DNA of 39,167 nucleotides, from the NCBI RefSeq assembly GCF_000003815.2, contig NC_049987.1:7899330-7938496 (forward strand). Reading direction: 5' to 3'. The DNA comes from Branchiostoma floridae (Eukaryota; Chordata; Leptocardii; Amphioxiformes; Branchiostomatidae). The translations under genes and the position numbers were made by a program. Of this stretch, positions 28,131-38,631 are shown in pieces. The notes beneath the pieces were generated by a model. It ran no database searches. It was not told the origin of the DNA and saw nothing but the letters and a program-made list of their open reading frames with translations. Every line of letters begins with the position of its first letter. The stretch's first letter is position 1.

Positions 28131-30476
28131 AACCAATCCATCGCCTTATCACTATATTAGTAGTAACTAATAATCTTGCTTTTGTTCAGTCAATGTATAC
28201 TGATATCCATCGTTTCCCGAGGCTATCACTATTGAATACTATTGCAGATCCAATGATTACGAACCTCTGCCACGCCTGATTTTAAATCTTCGCTTCACAC
28301 TGTGTTCTTGTTCTGAAAGCACACGTAACTTGTAGTTTACAGCTTAACGACTTCACAGGTGTGTGAACCGGAAATTGGGACGCTTAAGAGTGACGTTTAG
28401 TGTTGGATTGTGAAACAGTAAGTCTTTGCTGAAACAATTTTTCAAAGACGCACGCAAACCCAAAATCATTCATGACGAGTTTTTCATGCTCACAACATGG
28501 TCAGTAAAATGCACGTATCATTGCTAATATTGCAGGGTAGTCTCTCATAAACATTAAAAGAGCAAAAAGTTTCTCTATTCATGTTGCATTTCTGTCACCC
28601 CAGGGCAAGTAAAATGGCAGCAACGCCAGCCCATGGGAAGTCTTACAATGCTGTCCATAACTTTGGAACTTGATTAAGAAGAACCTATCTACGTATATTC
28701 GAGACTTGGATATTGTCTTTTCGATGTAGTACTTCAGCTGCTCAGCACATGGTCAAATTTACAAACCGCCATCAGGTCTAATTTTGGCAGGTGCACAAAC
28801 ACAGTAATCTGTTATTCCAAGTGATAATCATGTCTTAAGACTGGATTTGTGGTCTTAAGGCGTTATTCCCACGCTCTATAGCAACCGTAAGCTGCGGAGG
28901 GAAAGGAACTTCAAACAAATTCCACTTTGCAGAGCGGTCCTATAATCACGTTACTGGGAGAAAGTCACTTGTCCGTGTAGAGCTCATAATACCAGTACTC
29001 TGTATCTTGTGCACTAAATGTTGTTATGTTTCAGAGTATCACTATGTGGCCGGTGCAGTCGTTACTACCACATACATGTACTAGTATATTATGTTTGCAC
29101 ACTGCACTAAACAGGCGCCAATAAAACCATCTGATTGCCTACAAACGACCTAATTTTGTTACACTGTCCACAAACACAGCAGCCACGGTATCTGATGCAT
29201 TCCGGTTGCTATGTGCTTTTTGATAGATGTAACCTTAGGACTATATCAGCTGAGCAGTTTGTGTACTTAGCATTATTTATTGTGGGAAATCATTAATATA
29301 TTTTAAAGAATAAGGTAAAGGAGATGTGGATACTGTATAAAAATCTGCAACAAATTCCACTGCTTCCTGCGATTTTTGCTATCCCCATCCCAAGATTGAA
29401 ACTTCCCCGTTAATTGAGTGCATATTAGCCTGATTAAAGTGAGCTTATCACCTGCTCAACATCCGCCAGCCGGTCAAGTTACAGTCAAGGACAGCAGAGT
29501 TTGCATTACCCAGACTGTGCAGATATTATCCATGTTACATGTATTTGCTACTCTTCAACTTCCAAGCAGAGGTCTCAGCCAGAGTTAAAAGTGGCAGCAA
29601 TTTTTTTTTCATTTTGTTCCCTCTGTCCCACATTATCATCATGCATACAATTTCAAATTGGAGAGGTACATTAGACAAAGTTTTTCCGAGATGACCTGTC
29701 ATTCATGGCAGACATTAAAGCACACCCACTACTAACTCCCAACCAACACAGCCACCTTCTCATTCTTGATGGCCCATCCCAACACACACACATGTAGACA
29801 AATACTCGTACTCAGAAACACACAAACTCTTCTCCATTATGTACATAACACCCCCAATGACCATCACAAATTCACAATGCAGGAATGTTCTTTATTTGGG
29901 AGCTGGACAGCAATAACAAAAATGTTCTCCAGCTCTCAACTTAGACATGTGTGGCTGACAATGGTACCACTTCTTTTACATTTGAACATTCTCATGAAGA
30001 ATGGCAATAACAAAAGGTTTAAGACATAAAAATAGGACCAAGTACTATCCTACAGAGCAATGCTGTCTCATTATGTACCCCTATCAACTATCAGTATGAT
30101 CCAGAAGTGTAGTACAATCTTGGGGCTTTCCATGACTAAAAGTATCATAGTTTTACTTTAATAACCAGATAAACTGAAAGTTCCTAGGCCGAACTAAATC
30201 TTCCACCTCCCTTCTGAAAGACTATCAAGCTGTACAGTCAATAGTGGGATAGGGACTCCATGCAGTACATCAAGGATCTGCCAGAGACAGGGTAGTCCAG
30301 TTCAACTACCACAAAATCCTATCTGAAAACATTAACAACTGATACAGCCCTCTAGTTTGCTGGAAAGATTAGTTTTAGTTTGACAGTTCACCGAAACGTT
30401 TTGGAGCACACATAAATCGTACAATACAAAATGAAGGGTTGATGTCTACAGAAAAGTACAAAAGAAGCTCCAGTCC
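28131..30476. other. Spacer between the NHL gene and SNRPD2
   Basis: 2.3 kb without a recognised exon. It should carry the 3' UTRs of both converging genes; one aataaa occurs near 29121 on the plus strand. Small frames such as 29766-30029 show no family. Confidence 0.45.
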
Positions 30477-30654
30477 TCATTTTGCGGCAGTTGCAAGTGG
30501 GTTGCGGAGCACCAGGATGACGGAGTCGCCTCGTAGGAACATCTTGGAGATGTAGCGATCCTTGTTAATGGGTTTGGACTTCTTCTTGCCTTTTCCCGTC
30601 TTTGGCACCTCTGTCCACATCTCTTTTACGTTCTCTAGGACCATGTTGCAGTGT
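30477..30654 (-). CDS. SNRPD2: SNRPD2 exon 3
   Basis: 178 nt from acceptor ctccacag to TGA at 30479-30477. It encodes [18 protein letters not shown] through the Sm2 motif to the end. The frame open to 30719 is intron read-through. Confidence 0.95.
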
Positions 30655-33523
30655 CTGTGGAGAAAGGAAAACAACAGATTGTTTTGTGTGCAGAAGTATT
30701 CACACAAGCTATACAGCACTTAGATCAGGAAGCAGTATGAAGGAAAGCACAACTGTGTAATTATGAGAGATCACCACTTTTGTTTACATCCAGGCCGAGG
30801 GTATTACATGACTGACAGGTAACATGATGTTAGCAGATTAGATTACTACTTAAATGATATTCATATTTAATCAGCATATGAAATTAATCATCACAAACAT
30901 GTAGATTTAATTTATTTATATTTTTGTCTGCCACCTGCATTTTGCATATCACTCACTGCTTCACTGTTACATGATTTACAATTAAAAGTAAAAGATTATA
31001 ATACTTTTTGATCATCCCATGTGGAATGTCTCTCAAAAACTGATTTTAGTCGTTATGATGAGGTGTGAACAAATGAGCTAAGCAACAAGACTGTACCTGT
31101 CAAATGCCTTGACTCTGGCCAGAAGTTTCTTGTTGTTCCTGCAGTTGATAAGGACCTGAGTGTTGTTCTTCACAGACTGGGTCAGCACCGAGAGGGGGCC
31201 TGTTGGAGGTCGGGATTTACACGTTAATCAAGAAATACATTTGTACATTTGTATCAGGATATTCTTATACAATAAGCCATCTACCAGACATCAGAACACG
31301 TGTGATGATAGGAATTCTGGGTAATATGTCATACATGTAGGTACTCTCATGTCCCTAATAAACGTACCGGGACGTTTATTTTTTTCAGCCTCACAATCCA
31401 CCCGGTACGTTCTTATTTTGGACGGTACGTTTATTTTTTTCTGAAAATTGGGGATTTGCTAAGCTAGGACCCTCAAAGAATTGAAGTTTTTGGGGTTTCT
31501 GCCCATATTTTTTTGCTCAAAATTCACTATTTGTCGGGCGAAACAGCGCGGATTTCCCCGCGTTTTGACCCGCGTACGCGGTACACTTTCAGTGATTTCG
31601 TTCCATCTCGCTATGACGCTACGAAGTAAATGTTGTTCTTGGGGGAAAATAAGACACCGCACTGACGTTTTGAAATACAATTTTTACATAAATAACTTTA
31701 CAGTCTCTGTTTACATCGTAAACCAGCACCTTGCACGATAAATTTCCGGTCTTGTGGTGCCATGCTCTTTCGTCAGCGAGGCGGAAGAGTGATTCGTTCA
31801 CATAATAAATACTGGACGTAAAAATAACAACTATAAGTTCGTTTCCCTTGTGATATGAGTTTTGACGCCGCATATTCTCCAAAACGGCAGGAATTCGTCG
31901 GTAAAAACAGCAAGTTCATAATCATTTCTAAGCTTCAAACCGCCACAAACACTTTCCTCTGTAGATGCATGTGCCATTATGCCGAGAAGGTCACGTCGAA
32001 ATAAACTGTCTGTATGTAGGCTTATTTCTCCGGCAAAAATCAGCCTTAGTCTAGGTTTCACATAAAAAAGTTTCATGTAATAGATTTTAATCGTTTTTAT
32101 ACCGTAATCACTGTATTTCATGCTACACATGAGAATTCTTTTTGCGACATTTTACCTTGGAAAAATGGAGTCGCCCACTGACCCCTAGTGACCTTGTTTA
32201 TCTGCTGCTGACGCCATCTTGGAAAATTACCGGAGACGGAGATTTCCATTTTTGTCCCGCGGAATACGAAAATTGGGACAGCGTACATGCATTTCAAGAA
32301 CCTAAAACATCAGATACATGAACGGACGGTCTATTTGTAAAATCTGTCCATATGGTCTTCCAGTTTGCACAGATATGACGATGTAGAGTGCAAAGAGTCT
32401 GAGACGAGAAAAAAACGCCGCGTGAATTCAACACCACTTTGGTGGGAAAACTTCGCATAAAATCACATAATTTTGTATAATGTTTCTTTATTCAACGTTT
32501 CCTTCGTAAATCGTCTAATTTGAGCCTACATTTTGTTGATGTAGTGCAGAAATTGAAAAAAGTGAACCCCGCCAGTCGAGCCGCGCCGGTGACCGCTATC
32601 GGCAGTGTTGGCATAGCGGCCGGACCGAAAATCGTCTGGCCGCGACCGCATTCGACAGGTGACCGCTATAGACTATTTCTTAATGATTAGGTAAAAAATC
32701 CAACGGACCGACGAAAACTGACCGAAATGGCCAAGTGGCCCCTATACTCAGGTTACTCATAAGGCAGGTTTCACTGTACCTTTTATTACAAAATGGAGAA
32801 AATATCATAATTCGAACAAGATATCTGTTATAGTTCTTCAGCTCATTATTTATACAACTGATGTGGTTCTTAGGCATAAATAAATAAAAAGAACCTACCT
32901 GCTTATCATCTTCTTTTCTTTGGACAGAAGTAGTATGGACACAGTTAAATACTTGTCAATTTGGTAATTTTCCGGGGGGTATGTTTATTCCGGGGGGTAT
33001 GTTTATTAGATATTGAGGATTTGTCCGGGGGGTATGTTTATTCCGGAAGGTATGTTTATTAGGGACATGAGAGTAAAGGCCCCGAAAAAAAAAACAGTCC
33101 TTGTCTCGACTATTTAAATAGATTTGCATAACAACACGTAGACTGGTTTTATTTTCCTTTTTGGGGCCTTTACCTTTGACACATTATGCTACTAGGCTAG
33201 AATTCCTATTGCTGGACATGTGTTCTGATCTCTGTGAAAGGGCATTTATCTTTATGTTTTATAACCTGTTATAAGCCAAGGTCATAAAACAAAACAAGTG
33301 GTCCTACGCACACATTGCCCTGGCTTCTGTGTGTATATATGAAGCATAAGGCGGTCCACACCTGTATGGTTTTTTGTTTCAAATCGTGCTTTGTTTCCGA
33401 CTCCCAGCAGAGCATGCACGTTCGCCCCCCTCCCCACCTCGCGTATTTCCCACCTGTGTTGAACTCTTCCTGTTCCCTCTGGGCCAGCTCCTCCGGAGTC
33501 ATCTCACTCTTGGGCTTCGACAT
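30477..33523 (-). CDS. SNRPD2: Small nuclear ribonucleoprotein Sm D2, 3 exons, 116 aa
   Basis: Exons in transcript order are 33523-33454, 31199-31097 and 30654-30477; 351 nt, phases join exactly. The protein starts [20 protein letters not shown], continues [36 protein letters not shown] (Sm1 motif) and [20 protein letters not shown], and ends [12 protein letters not shown] (Sm2 motif) and ATAAK. It is two residues shorter than the human protein and nearly identical in the Sm fold. Sm D2 is part of the heptameric ring that binds the Sm site of U1, U2, U4 and U5 snRNA. Intron 1 (31200-33453) has been enlarged by a 1.7-kb DNA transposon. The gene is head-to-head with C2CD3. Confidence 0.96.
31097..31199 (-). 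CDS. SNRPD2: SNRPD2 exon 2
   Basis: 103 nt between acceptor tccaacag and donor gtacag. It encodes [19 protein letters not shown] and on to KAFD, the Sm1 half of the fold. It has no ATG. Confidence 0.95.
31342..33075. mobile_element. 1.73-kb DNA transposon with 27-bp terminal inverted repeats, in SNRPD2 intron 1
   Basis: The left end tactctcatgtccctaataa (31342-31368) and right end 33049-33075 are reverse complements with one mismatch over 27 bp. Sub-terminal repeats reinforce this: ggtatgtttatt occurs at 32978, 32996, 33031 and 33049 on the right, and its complement or variants (aataaacgtacc, ggtacgtttatt) at 31357 and 31424 on the left. The interior has only short frames (99 aa minus at 31831-32130, 87 aa minus, 86 aa plus) with no transposase I recognise, so it is probably non-autonomous. 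The target duplication is unclear. Confidence 0.82.
33454..33523 (-). CDS. SNRPD2: SNRPD2 exon 1
   Basis: ATG at 33523-33521; 23 codons [20 protein letters not shown] plus FNT and one base of Gly before donor gtggga. The frame open to 33269 is read-through into the intron. Confidence 0.95.
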
Positions 33524-33618
33524 CGTTGATCAACAATGTTCTAGCTGCCAAAAACTTGTAAATATTCCCTCCAGTTAAGGAGAAATGTTGTGATACTGAG
33601 CAAAAATTCAGATCAACG

Positions 33619-33634
33619 TGACGCGCGCGTCACT
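33619..33634. promoter_or_regulatory. 16-bp perfect CpG palindrome
   Basis: gtgacgcgcgcgtcac is its own reverse complement and has CRE-like half sites tgacg at both ends. It lies about 100 bp upstream of the SNRPD2 start codon. Confidence 0.55.
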
Positions 33635-33636
33635 TG

Positions 33637-33649
33637 TTCCCAGCATGCC
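33637..33649 (+). promoter_or_regulatory. ZNF143/SBF-like site
   Basis: ttcccagcatgcc matches the core of the ZNF143 motif (TTCCCAGCATGC) known from vertebrate snRNA and housekeeping promoters. Conservation of use in this organism is inferred. Confidence 0.6.
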
Positions 33650-33879
33650 CTAACCTGTCAAGATCGCATAGGCATCTCAAGTTTTGTGTTGGTTAATGTA
33701 GTAAATAGTTCACCTGAAGGCCTTTAAAGTGTAGTTCATTTGAGAGAATGAATATTTTCTGTATTACTCTATATATTGGTGAATTTTTATCACAAAATTT
33801 TGTAATATTTTAGTGTCTCACCAGTGATTCTATCATCAGCTAATTTTGGAGGCGCTTTGTGATCTTCCCAAAACATCGC

Positions 33880-33889
33880 TCTCGCGAGA
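33880..33889. promoter_or_regulatory. TCTCGCGAGA palindrome (BANP-type element)
   Basis: A perfect copy of the 10-bp element bound by BANP in vertebrate CpG-island promoters. Position 134 bp upstream of the C2CD3 start codon fits promoter use. Confidence 0.7.
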
Positions 33890-33910
33890 CTTCGAATTCC
33901 CAGACGAAAT

Positions 33911-33923
33911 AAATATGGCGGCC
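33911..33923 (+). promoter_or_regulatory. YY1-like site
   Basis: aaatatggcggcc matches the AAnATGGCGGC core of YY1 sites that often lie just downstream of transcription starts, suggesting that C2CD3 transcription begins nearby. Confidence 0.6.
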
Positions 33924-34013
33924 AAACATTTGGCGGCTTTTACAAACGATCGTCATGAAAACTGCTAATAAAACACAAACAGGAGGCTATTTGGGACTTA
34001 AACTGTGTTCACA

Positions 34014-34059
34014 ATGCCAAAGAAGAGGACCAAGTCGGGAAAGGGCACCAAAAGGAAAG
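34014..34059 (+). CDS. C2CD3: C2CD3 exon 1
   Basis: [15 protein letters not shown] plus one base before gtgagt; context acaATGC. Lys/Arg-rich as in the human N-terminus. Confidence 0.88.
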
Positions 34060-37000
34060 GTGAGTTTGTATTGTTACGCAAAAACAACCCTCAAATTCCG
34101 ACAGCCTATACACTTTTGAAGACCAGAGAAGTATGAAAAAATGAACAACAAGTTCCATACTATGAGATGTCAATGTTGTTTGTTGTTCTATGATCCAAGA
34201 CGGCAAGAGGTTTTGAAAATCATAAGGTGTAAGGTAAGGTAGTGTGCTTTACTGCACATCTTGGTACAAAGGTTTCCATGGGACCCGGGAGCCTCAGCTC
34301 CCCCCCCTACTTTTGCCCCTCGCGGGGTCATTTGGGGGTATCCCATGCAGATGCAGATGATAAATTTTGTATCACTTGTCACAGTATTCACAAATGAATA
34401 AGTTTATCTTCCCTAAATGCATGCATGCAGTTGGTTAGTTTAGTCAGATTATTCTGTTATAGTGTTAACATGTTCTTGTTTCTTCCAATGACTGACAGTG
34501 CACAGTGATGACATCTCTCCATCCACCAGCCTCCCCCCGTTAGTGGATGGTCAGGTCCGATGTTTACTGAAAGTGACTGTCAGTAAAGTCATCTGGACTG
34601 TACCAACCCCTCCAGAGGTGGGATATGTCAGGCTCAAGTGGTGGGGAGAACAAACAGATGGCAATATTTTCAGGTAAACATCTGATTTGGTGATATTTCT
34701 ATATGGAGTAACGCCTGTCTTCAGCATCAGCTGGTTGTATTACCCTGATGGACTGAAAACTTGACACACCTTTGCACATCTATGGTAGCTGTAACTAACA
34801 GTGTAAATGTTGTTTAAAGCTGGCTATTGAGGGTGCCCCGCCCCTACATTTCTTGGTCATTGGTTGCAATGAGTCCCATGTTTATAAATAGCATAGTGAT
34901 TGACTGAGTTTTAGAAAATTGCTGTGACTTGCTATTTCTTAATCATTTTGCCTTTTGAACAGGCCTCTTGATGTGAAGAACCCAAAGAAGGACATTGTGA
35001 AGTCTACCTGCAGATATCCCATCAGATGTGGACCCAAGCAGTTCTCAGCTTACCTCAATGATATCCTTTTAATGTTAGGTTCTTATTCTGTTTATGGACA
35101 TTCTGGTTGATATAAAATGATTGATCAATATTGACAGTGTTAACCCACAGAACATATAGATCTGACAGTCTGCTATCAAGTTTAAAGTAGTAAGGGACTG
35201 ACTGAGTGAACGAGTCAGTGTGAGTGAGTGAGTGAGTGAGGTTAAGAGTTAGTGAATGAGTGAGTGATAGGCCATAGCCCTGGTAATGGAACTATGCAAT
35301 GGGTAATGTAGGGGGCAAGTGACACATTTTAAATACGGACTACCATGAGACCTTGTGTGTACCATTCTGATTGTGTTGTCATTGTACCTAATTAATTACC
35401 TCTCCCATGCATTCCCAATTTTTTCCCAACATGCGAAGGTTTCTGTCTTACATTCAGTGCTACTTCGACATTGAAACAGTACAATAGTTATACATGTACC
35501 TCTGTATATGACTGTATACTTCTCCTGTTATATGAAGTTACGAATCATTGGTCATAACTGGCAATTGTATTCCCTAACAATACTTACATATGGCATCAAT
35601 GGTGTTAGAAGTCCTCAGCGGCTCTGACCAGGTGCCTGTTGGACGTGCACAAATCAACCAGATAGGACAGCTGGGACCCAACAGGCCCATCAATGGGTAT
35701 GTTTGGTTTCCTTACGTTTTGTATTAGACATTGTTATGATTTATGATAATTGTAAAACTTTAAAGAAAGAAGATGTTGCATCACTTATGATGTAGTATGT
35801 GGTTATTACAAGTGGGTAAACTTCCTGCCCAGTGTGCTAACTGCTAAGTAAGATATGGCTCTGTTTTGCTTGAAATGCTCACATTACGTTCTTATATCCC
35901 TGCATTTAGTAGATAGACCTGTAGATACATAATTAACCATGCAACATGTTTTGGCCTTTTCAGGTTCTTTTCTGTGTATTCACCAGAGCCTGCCAAGATT
36001 GGAGAACTTCATGTGTCTCTCATTCTGGAGTCTCTATTAGGTAGGAAACAGTAACACAGGAGCTGATTTGGTCAAGATTATTGAGAGTCAAGGATAGATA
36101 TATCATAGATACTTACTGATTTGGAGTTTTTAAGATAATTCATTCTTGATTCCTTGTGTTTTAGTGATGTACCTTCTATGACTTCTAAAAGTTTTGATAG
36201 CATTACTTATACTTTAGTTATAGCAATTCGATAGACAGAAATGTTTTCATTCAACATTAACATTATTCCCTACATTTCTGTATTTCTTACAGCCACATAT
36301 GATAGCTCAGGATCCGTCCCCACCACAGACATGAGTGTGGATAGCCTGGACCCAGGACAGCTGTCAGGCACACATCGACCCTCCACTGCCCCTCAGCCCA
36401 TCCCAAAGTCTGTCCTAGCTGGATCTAGTGATGACCCCTTTACCTCTCCTGCAGTCGGAGTGAGTATTTTTGTTTTAATTTTCTGTTGAATTTTTTGTTA
36501 GAGATACTGTTGAAGATTGTTACTTGGAAAGCCTTGTCTCAAAAGTCCAAGGAACACAGAATTTTACTGGTCTGGCATAAAGGACAAGTCAAAAGTTATA
36601 ACCTAGTCTTTTGTGTTGGGAACATTTGGTACAGGCAAAAAGGTCTTGGCAAGAGACCCATAAATTCAACTTTGTAAGCCTGTGTACTGTACATATATAA
36701 CATGTTTATTGCTCTGTTAGACTAAAGCCTAAGATTGTGAAAACCAATGCTTTGTCCTTTATCACTATCAGTCTCCACCACTGCCTGTGCCAGCTTTCAT
36801 TTTCACACAACTTGAACATGAATGTCCTTGTCATCTGTTTACATTGCAGCATGTCAGATCAGCCACCCTACCCTCTGACATCGCTCGCTCAGCACACAGC
36901 TCCAGTGATGATGTGCGCACACCCAGAGGAGTAGACTCACAGTTGTACAGGAAACATCCCAGTCAGACCGGCCCCAGCAGCTCTGGTTATGATAGAGATG

Positions 37001-38631
37001 GTAACACAGCGTTACAGGAGACATTGGGAGAGGCTAGGCCAAGGAGAGGGGAGTCTGTGAGTGGGACATCTCTCAGTGATGGCTCCAAAGTGGATGATAG
37101 CAGTATCAAAGGTATGACAGAATGCTAGGCAGCATGTCCTTAACTTTTCCACTGATAATTAATGTGCAGGGTCTTGTAAGAATACTTCATAAGATAGTAA
37201 TTGTTTCTAGTCGTCAAGTCAAATTCTACCAAGTGTATAAGATTAAGAGAAAGTTAAGGCAGGTGAGAAAAAGATACATTTTAGAATTATTCTTTTGAAA
37301 CTGTGTACGTACATGTATGGAGTTGCAAAAAGGTAAAAGCTGGTTGTTATCTGTTTGGATGCCATCTTTCTTCACATTGTCTTCCATAATAGAACAAACC
37401 TGGAGGTTGTTTGGCCTAAGAATTGCTGCTAGGCAGGCAGCACATTGGCATTAGATTACAAGGCTTACAACTTTGATAGTTTTTCACATGAATATTGCAT
37501 GTCTTTTTGCCAATTATGATACAGAAGCATTATGGTTCAAGTGTGAAAATGTCTGTTTTTGTACCCTAGCCCCCATTCCTGGAGACCTGATCTCAGAGCT
37601 GCTTGATCGCGGCACCAGGCTGAGAGATGCCATGGTCAAGGCACAGGTACAGACAGAGGTGGACCTCATCAGCAACAACAAGCAAGAAAAGCAACACATA
37701 CCAGACAGTGTTAGAGACCATGAAAGAGCTGGCGGAAACCTTATGCCTGGAGTAGACAGGTAAGATTTGAAGTATGGGAGATGATGCGCATGGATGGAAG
37801 TCTTTTTCCTTAAAGAGAAGTTTTGCAGCTTTTGCAGCTTTTTCCAGACTTTAGTCTTACCATAATATTTGTCAAAATAACTAACAATTCACAATATAGA
37901 TACTGTTTTTTTACTGTAGGTGATACAAATGGATTAGGTTACTCATGCCTTACATGCCCAGAAAAATGTTTTTTTAAACAATTACCTCCCTGCTCAGAAG
38001 AGATACAACAGCTGGACAGCTCCTCAAGCAGATACTACGGGCGGAAAAAGATGGGAAGATTTCCACAACAGCTGATTCTGATGATGAAGACATTGAGGGA
38101 AGGGCTGTGGATCTGGTGTTTGGTATGTCATGTGGTACTCTCTCACATTCTGTTCACTACTTTAACAGGAATAGCCAAAATAAATGGACACTAAATTTAC
38201 CCAGATATGTCTCTCCTTGTTTATAGATTTGTCAGTACTTTAATCATGTAATCCATATCTTTGTTATATTTGTATGGCCCTTACCTCCTCCCTCATGACC
38301 TAAATGAAAAGAGGCCTGCAGTCAGATTTGGACTTCTCATGAATGAATAAGGGTTCAAAGATAAACAAACAAACCTACCGTCTAAAATGATATTTTTCCT
38401 ACCCAATTAAAAAAGTACCAAATTGAATATCAATCCCATAGTCATTAGTAGAATATTATAAGTCTAGCATTAATAATTCTACCTGCAGGTGACAACTTGC
38501 CAGACATCAGTGCCCTGAAGGTTTTGGATGACTCTCCTGGTTCCAGCATCTCCTTCGATACTGATAACAGTGACCCTGGTGACCCCATACATGATGAGAG
38601 CCTGCTGAGGGACCTGTTCTATACAGGAGTG
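34014..38631 (+). CDS. C2CD3: C2CD3, C2 domain-containing centriolar protein, first 10 coding exons (464 aa, incomplete at the right edge)
   Basis: Ten exons join in phase: 34014-34059, 34499-34673, 34963-35060, 35588-35696, 35964-36040, 36293-36459, 36850-37111, 37570-37759, 37998-38122 and 38489-38631 (1392 nt). The basic N-terminus [11 protein letters not shown] is followed by the family signature [18 protein letters not shown], a WWGE motif, [29 protein letters not shown] and PINGFF, the N-terminal C2-like region. A low-complexity Ser/Asp-rich stretch follows, with conserved islands [32 protein letters not shown] and LLRDLFYTG. In vertebrates C2CD3 sits at the distal end of the centriole and is needed for distal appendages and cilium assembly. 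The full protein exceeds 2000 residues, so most of it lies beyond the window. Intron 3 is of the AT-AC class. Confidence 0.94.
34499..34673 (+). CDS. C2CD3: C2CD3 exon 2
   Basis: Between actgacag and gtaaac. It encodes [26 protein letters not shown] and [11 protein letters not shown], the best recognised part of the gene. Confidence 0.95.
34963..35060 (+). CDS. C2CD3: C2CD3 exon 3
   Basis: Starts after ttgaacag and ends CTCAATG directly before the minor-class donor atatccttt. It encodes [17 protein letters not shown]. Confidence 0.93.
35061..35587 (+). other. C2CD3: U12-type AT-AC intron of C2CD3
   Basis: The intron begins ATATCCTTTT, a perfect minor-spliceosome donor, has a branch-point TTCCCTAAC at 35570-35578, and ends in AC at 35586-35587, 10 nt after the branch A. 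Only this pair keeps the frame and gives [12 protein letters not shown], matching the family. No GT donor is available near the exon end. A (GAGT)n run lies at 35211-35241. Confidence 0.92.
35588..35696 (+). CDS. C2CD3: C2CD3 exon 4
   Basis: Starts after cttac (AC acceptor), ends ATCAATGG before gtatgt. It encodes MASMVLEVL and [14 protein letters not shown]. Confidence 0.92.
35964..36040 (+). CDS. C2CD3: C2CD3 exon 5
   Basis: Between ttttcag and gtaggaa. It encodes [19 protein letters not shown], the end of the N-terminal C2-like region. Confidence 0.9.
36293..36459 (+). CDS. C2CD3: C2CD3 exon 6
   Basis: Between tcttacag and gtgagt. It starts [14 protein letters not shown], similar to the human segment, then becomes Ser/Pro-rich. 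Intron 6 (36460-36849) holds nothing recognisable. Confidence 0.9.
36850..37111 (+). CDS. C2CD3: C2CD3 exon 7
   Basis: Between acattgcag and gtatga; 262 nt of Ser/Asp/Arg-rich, presumably disordered sequence ([20 protein letters not shown]). Supported mainly by open frame and phase. Intron 7 (37112-37569) holds nothing recognisable. Confidence 0.85.
37570..37759 (+). CDS. C2CD3: C2CD3 exon 8
   Basis: Between gtaccctag and gtaaga. It carries the conserved [20 protein letters not shown], then a charged disordered stretch. Confidence 0.9.
37998..38122 (+). CDS. C2CD3: C2CD3 exon 9
   Basis: Ends GTGTTTG before gtatgt. The acceptor is a tandem cagaag, so the exon could start at 37998 or three bases later at 38001, adding or dropping one Arg; both keep frame ([18 protein letters not shown]). 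Confidence 0.84.
38489..38631 (+). CDS. C2CD3: C2CD3 exon 10
   Basis: Between acctgcag and gtaaag. It ends in phase 0 with [13 protein letters not shown], like the human SLLENLFYT segment. Confidence 0.9.

Larger units (their letters stand above)
33524..34013. promoter_or_regulatory. Bidirectional promoter of SNRPD2 and C2CD3
   Basis: 490 bp between two divergent start codons, with CpG-rich patches. From left to right: palindrome gtgacgcgcgcgtcac (33619-33634), ZNF143-like ttcccagcatgcc (33637-33649), BANP/Kaiso-type tctcgcgaga (33880-33889) and YY1-like aaatatggcggcc (33911-33923). No TATA box, as is usual for housekeeping divergent promoters. Confidence 0.72.

Noticed and set aside
31831-32130. 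99-aa minus-strand frame as a transposase
   Set aside because: Inside the DNA transposon but lacks any recognisable catalytic motif; too short.
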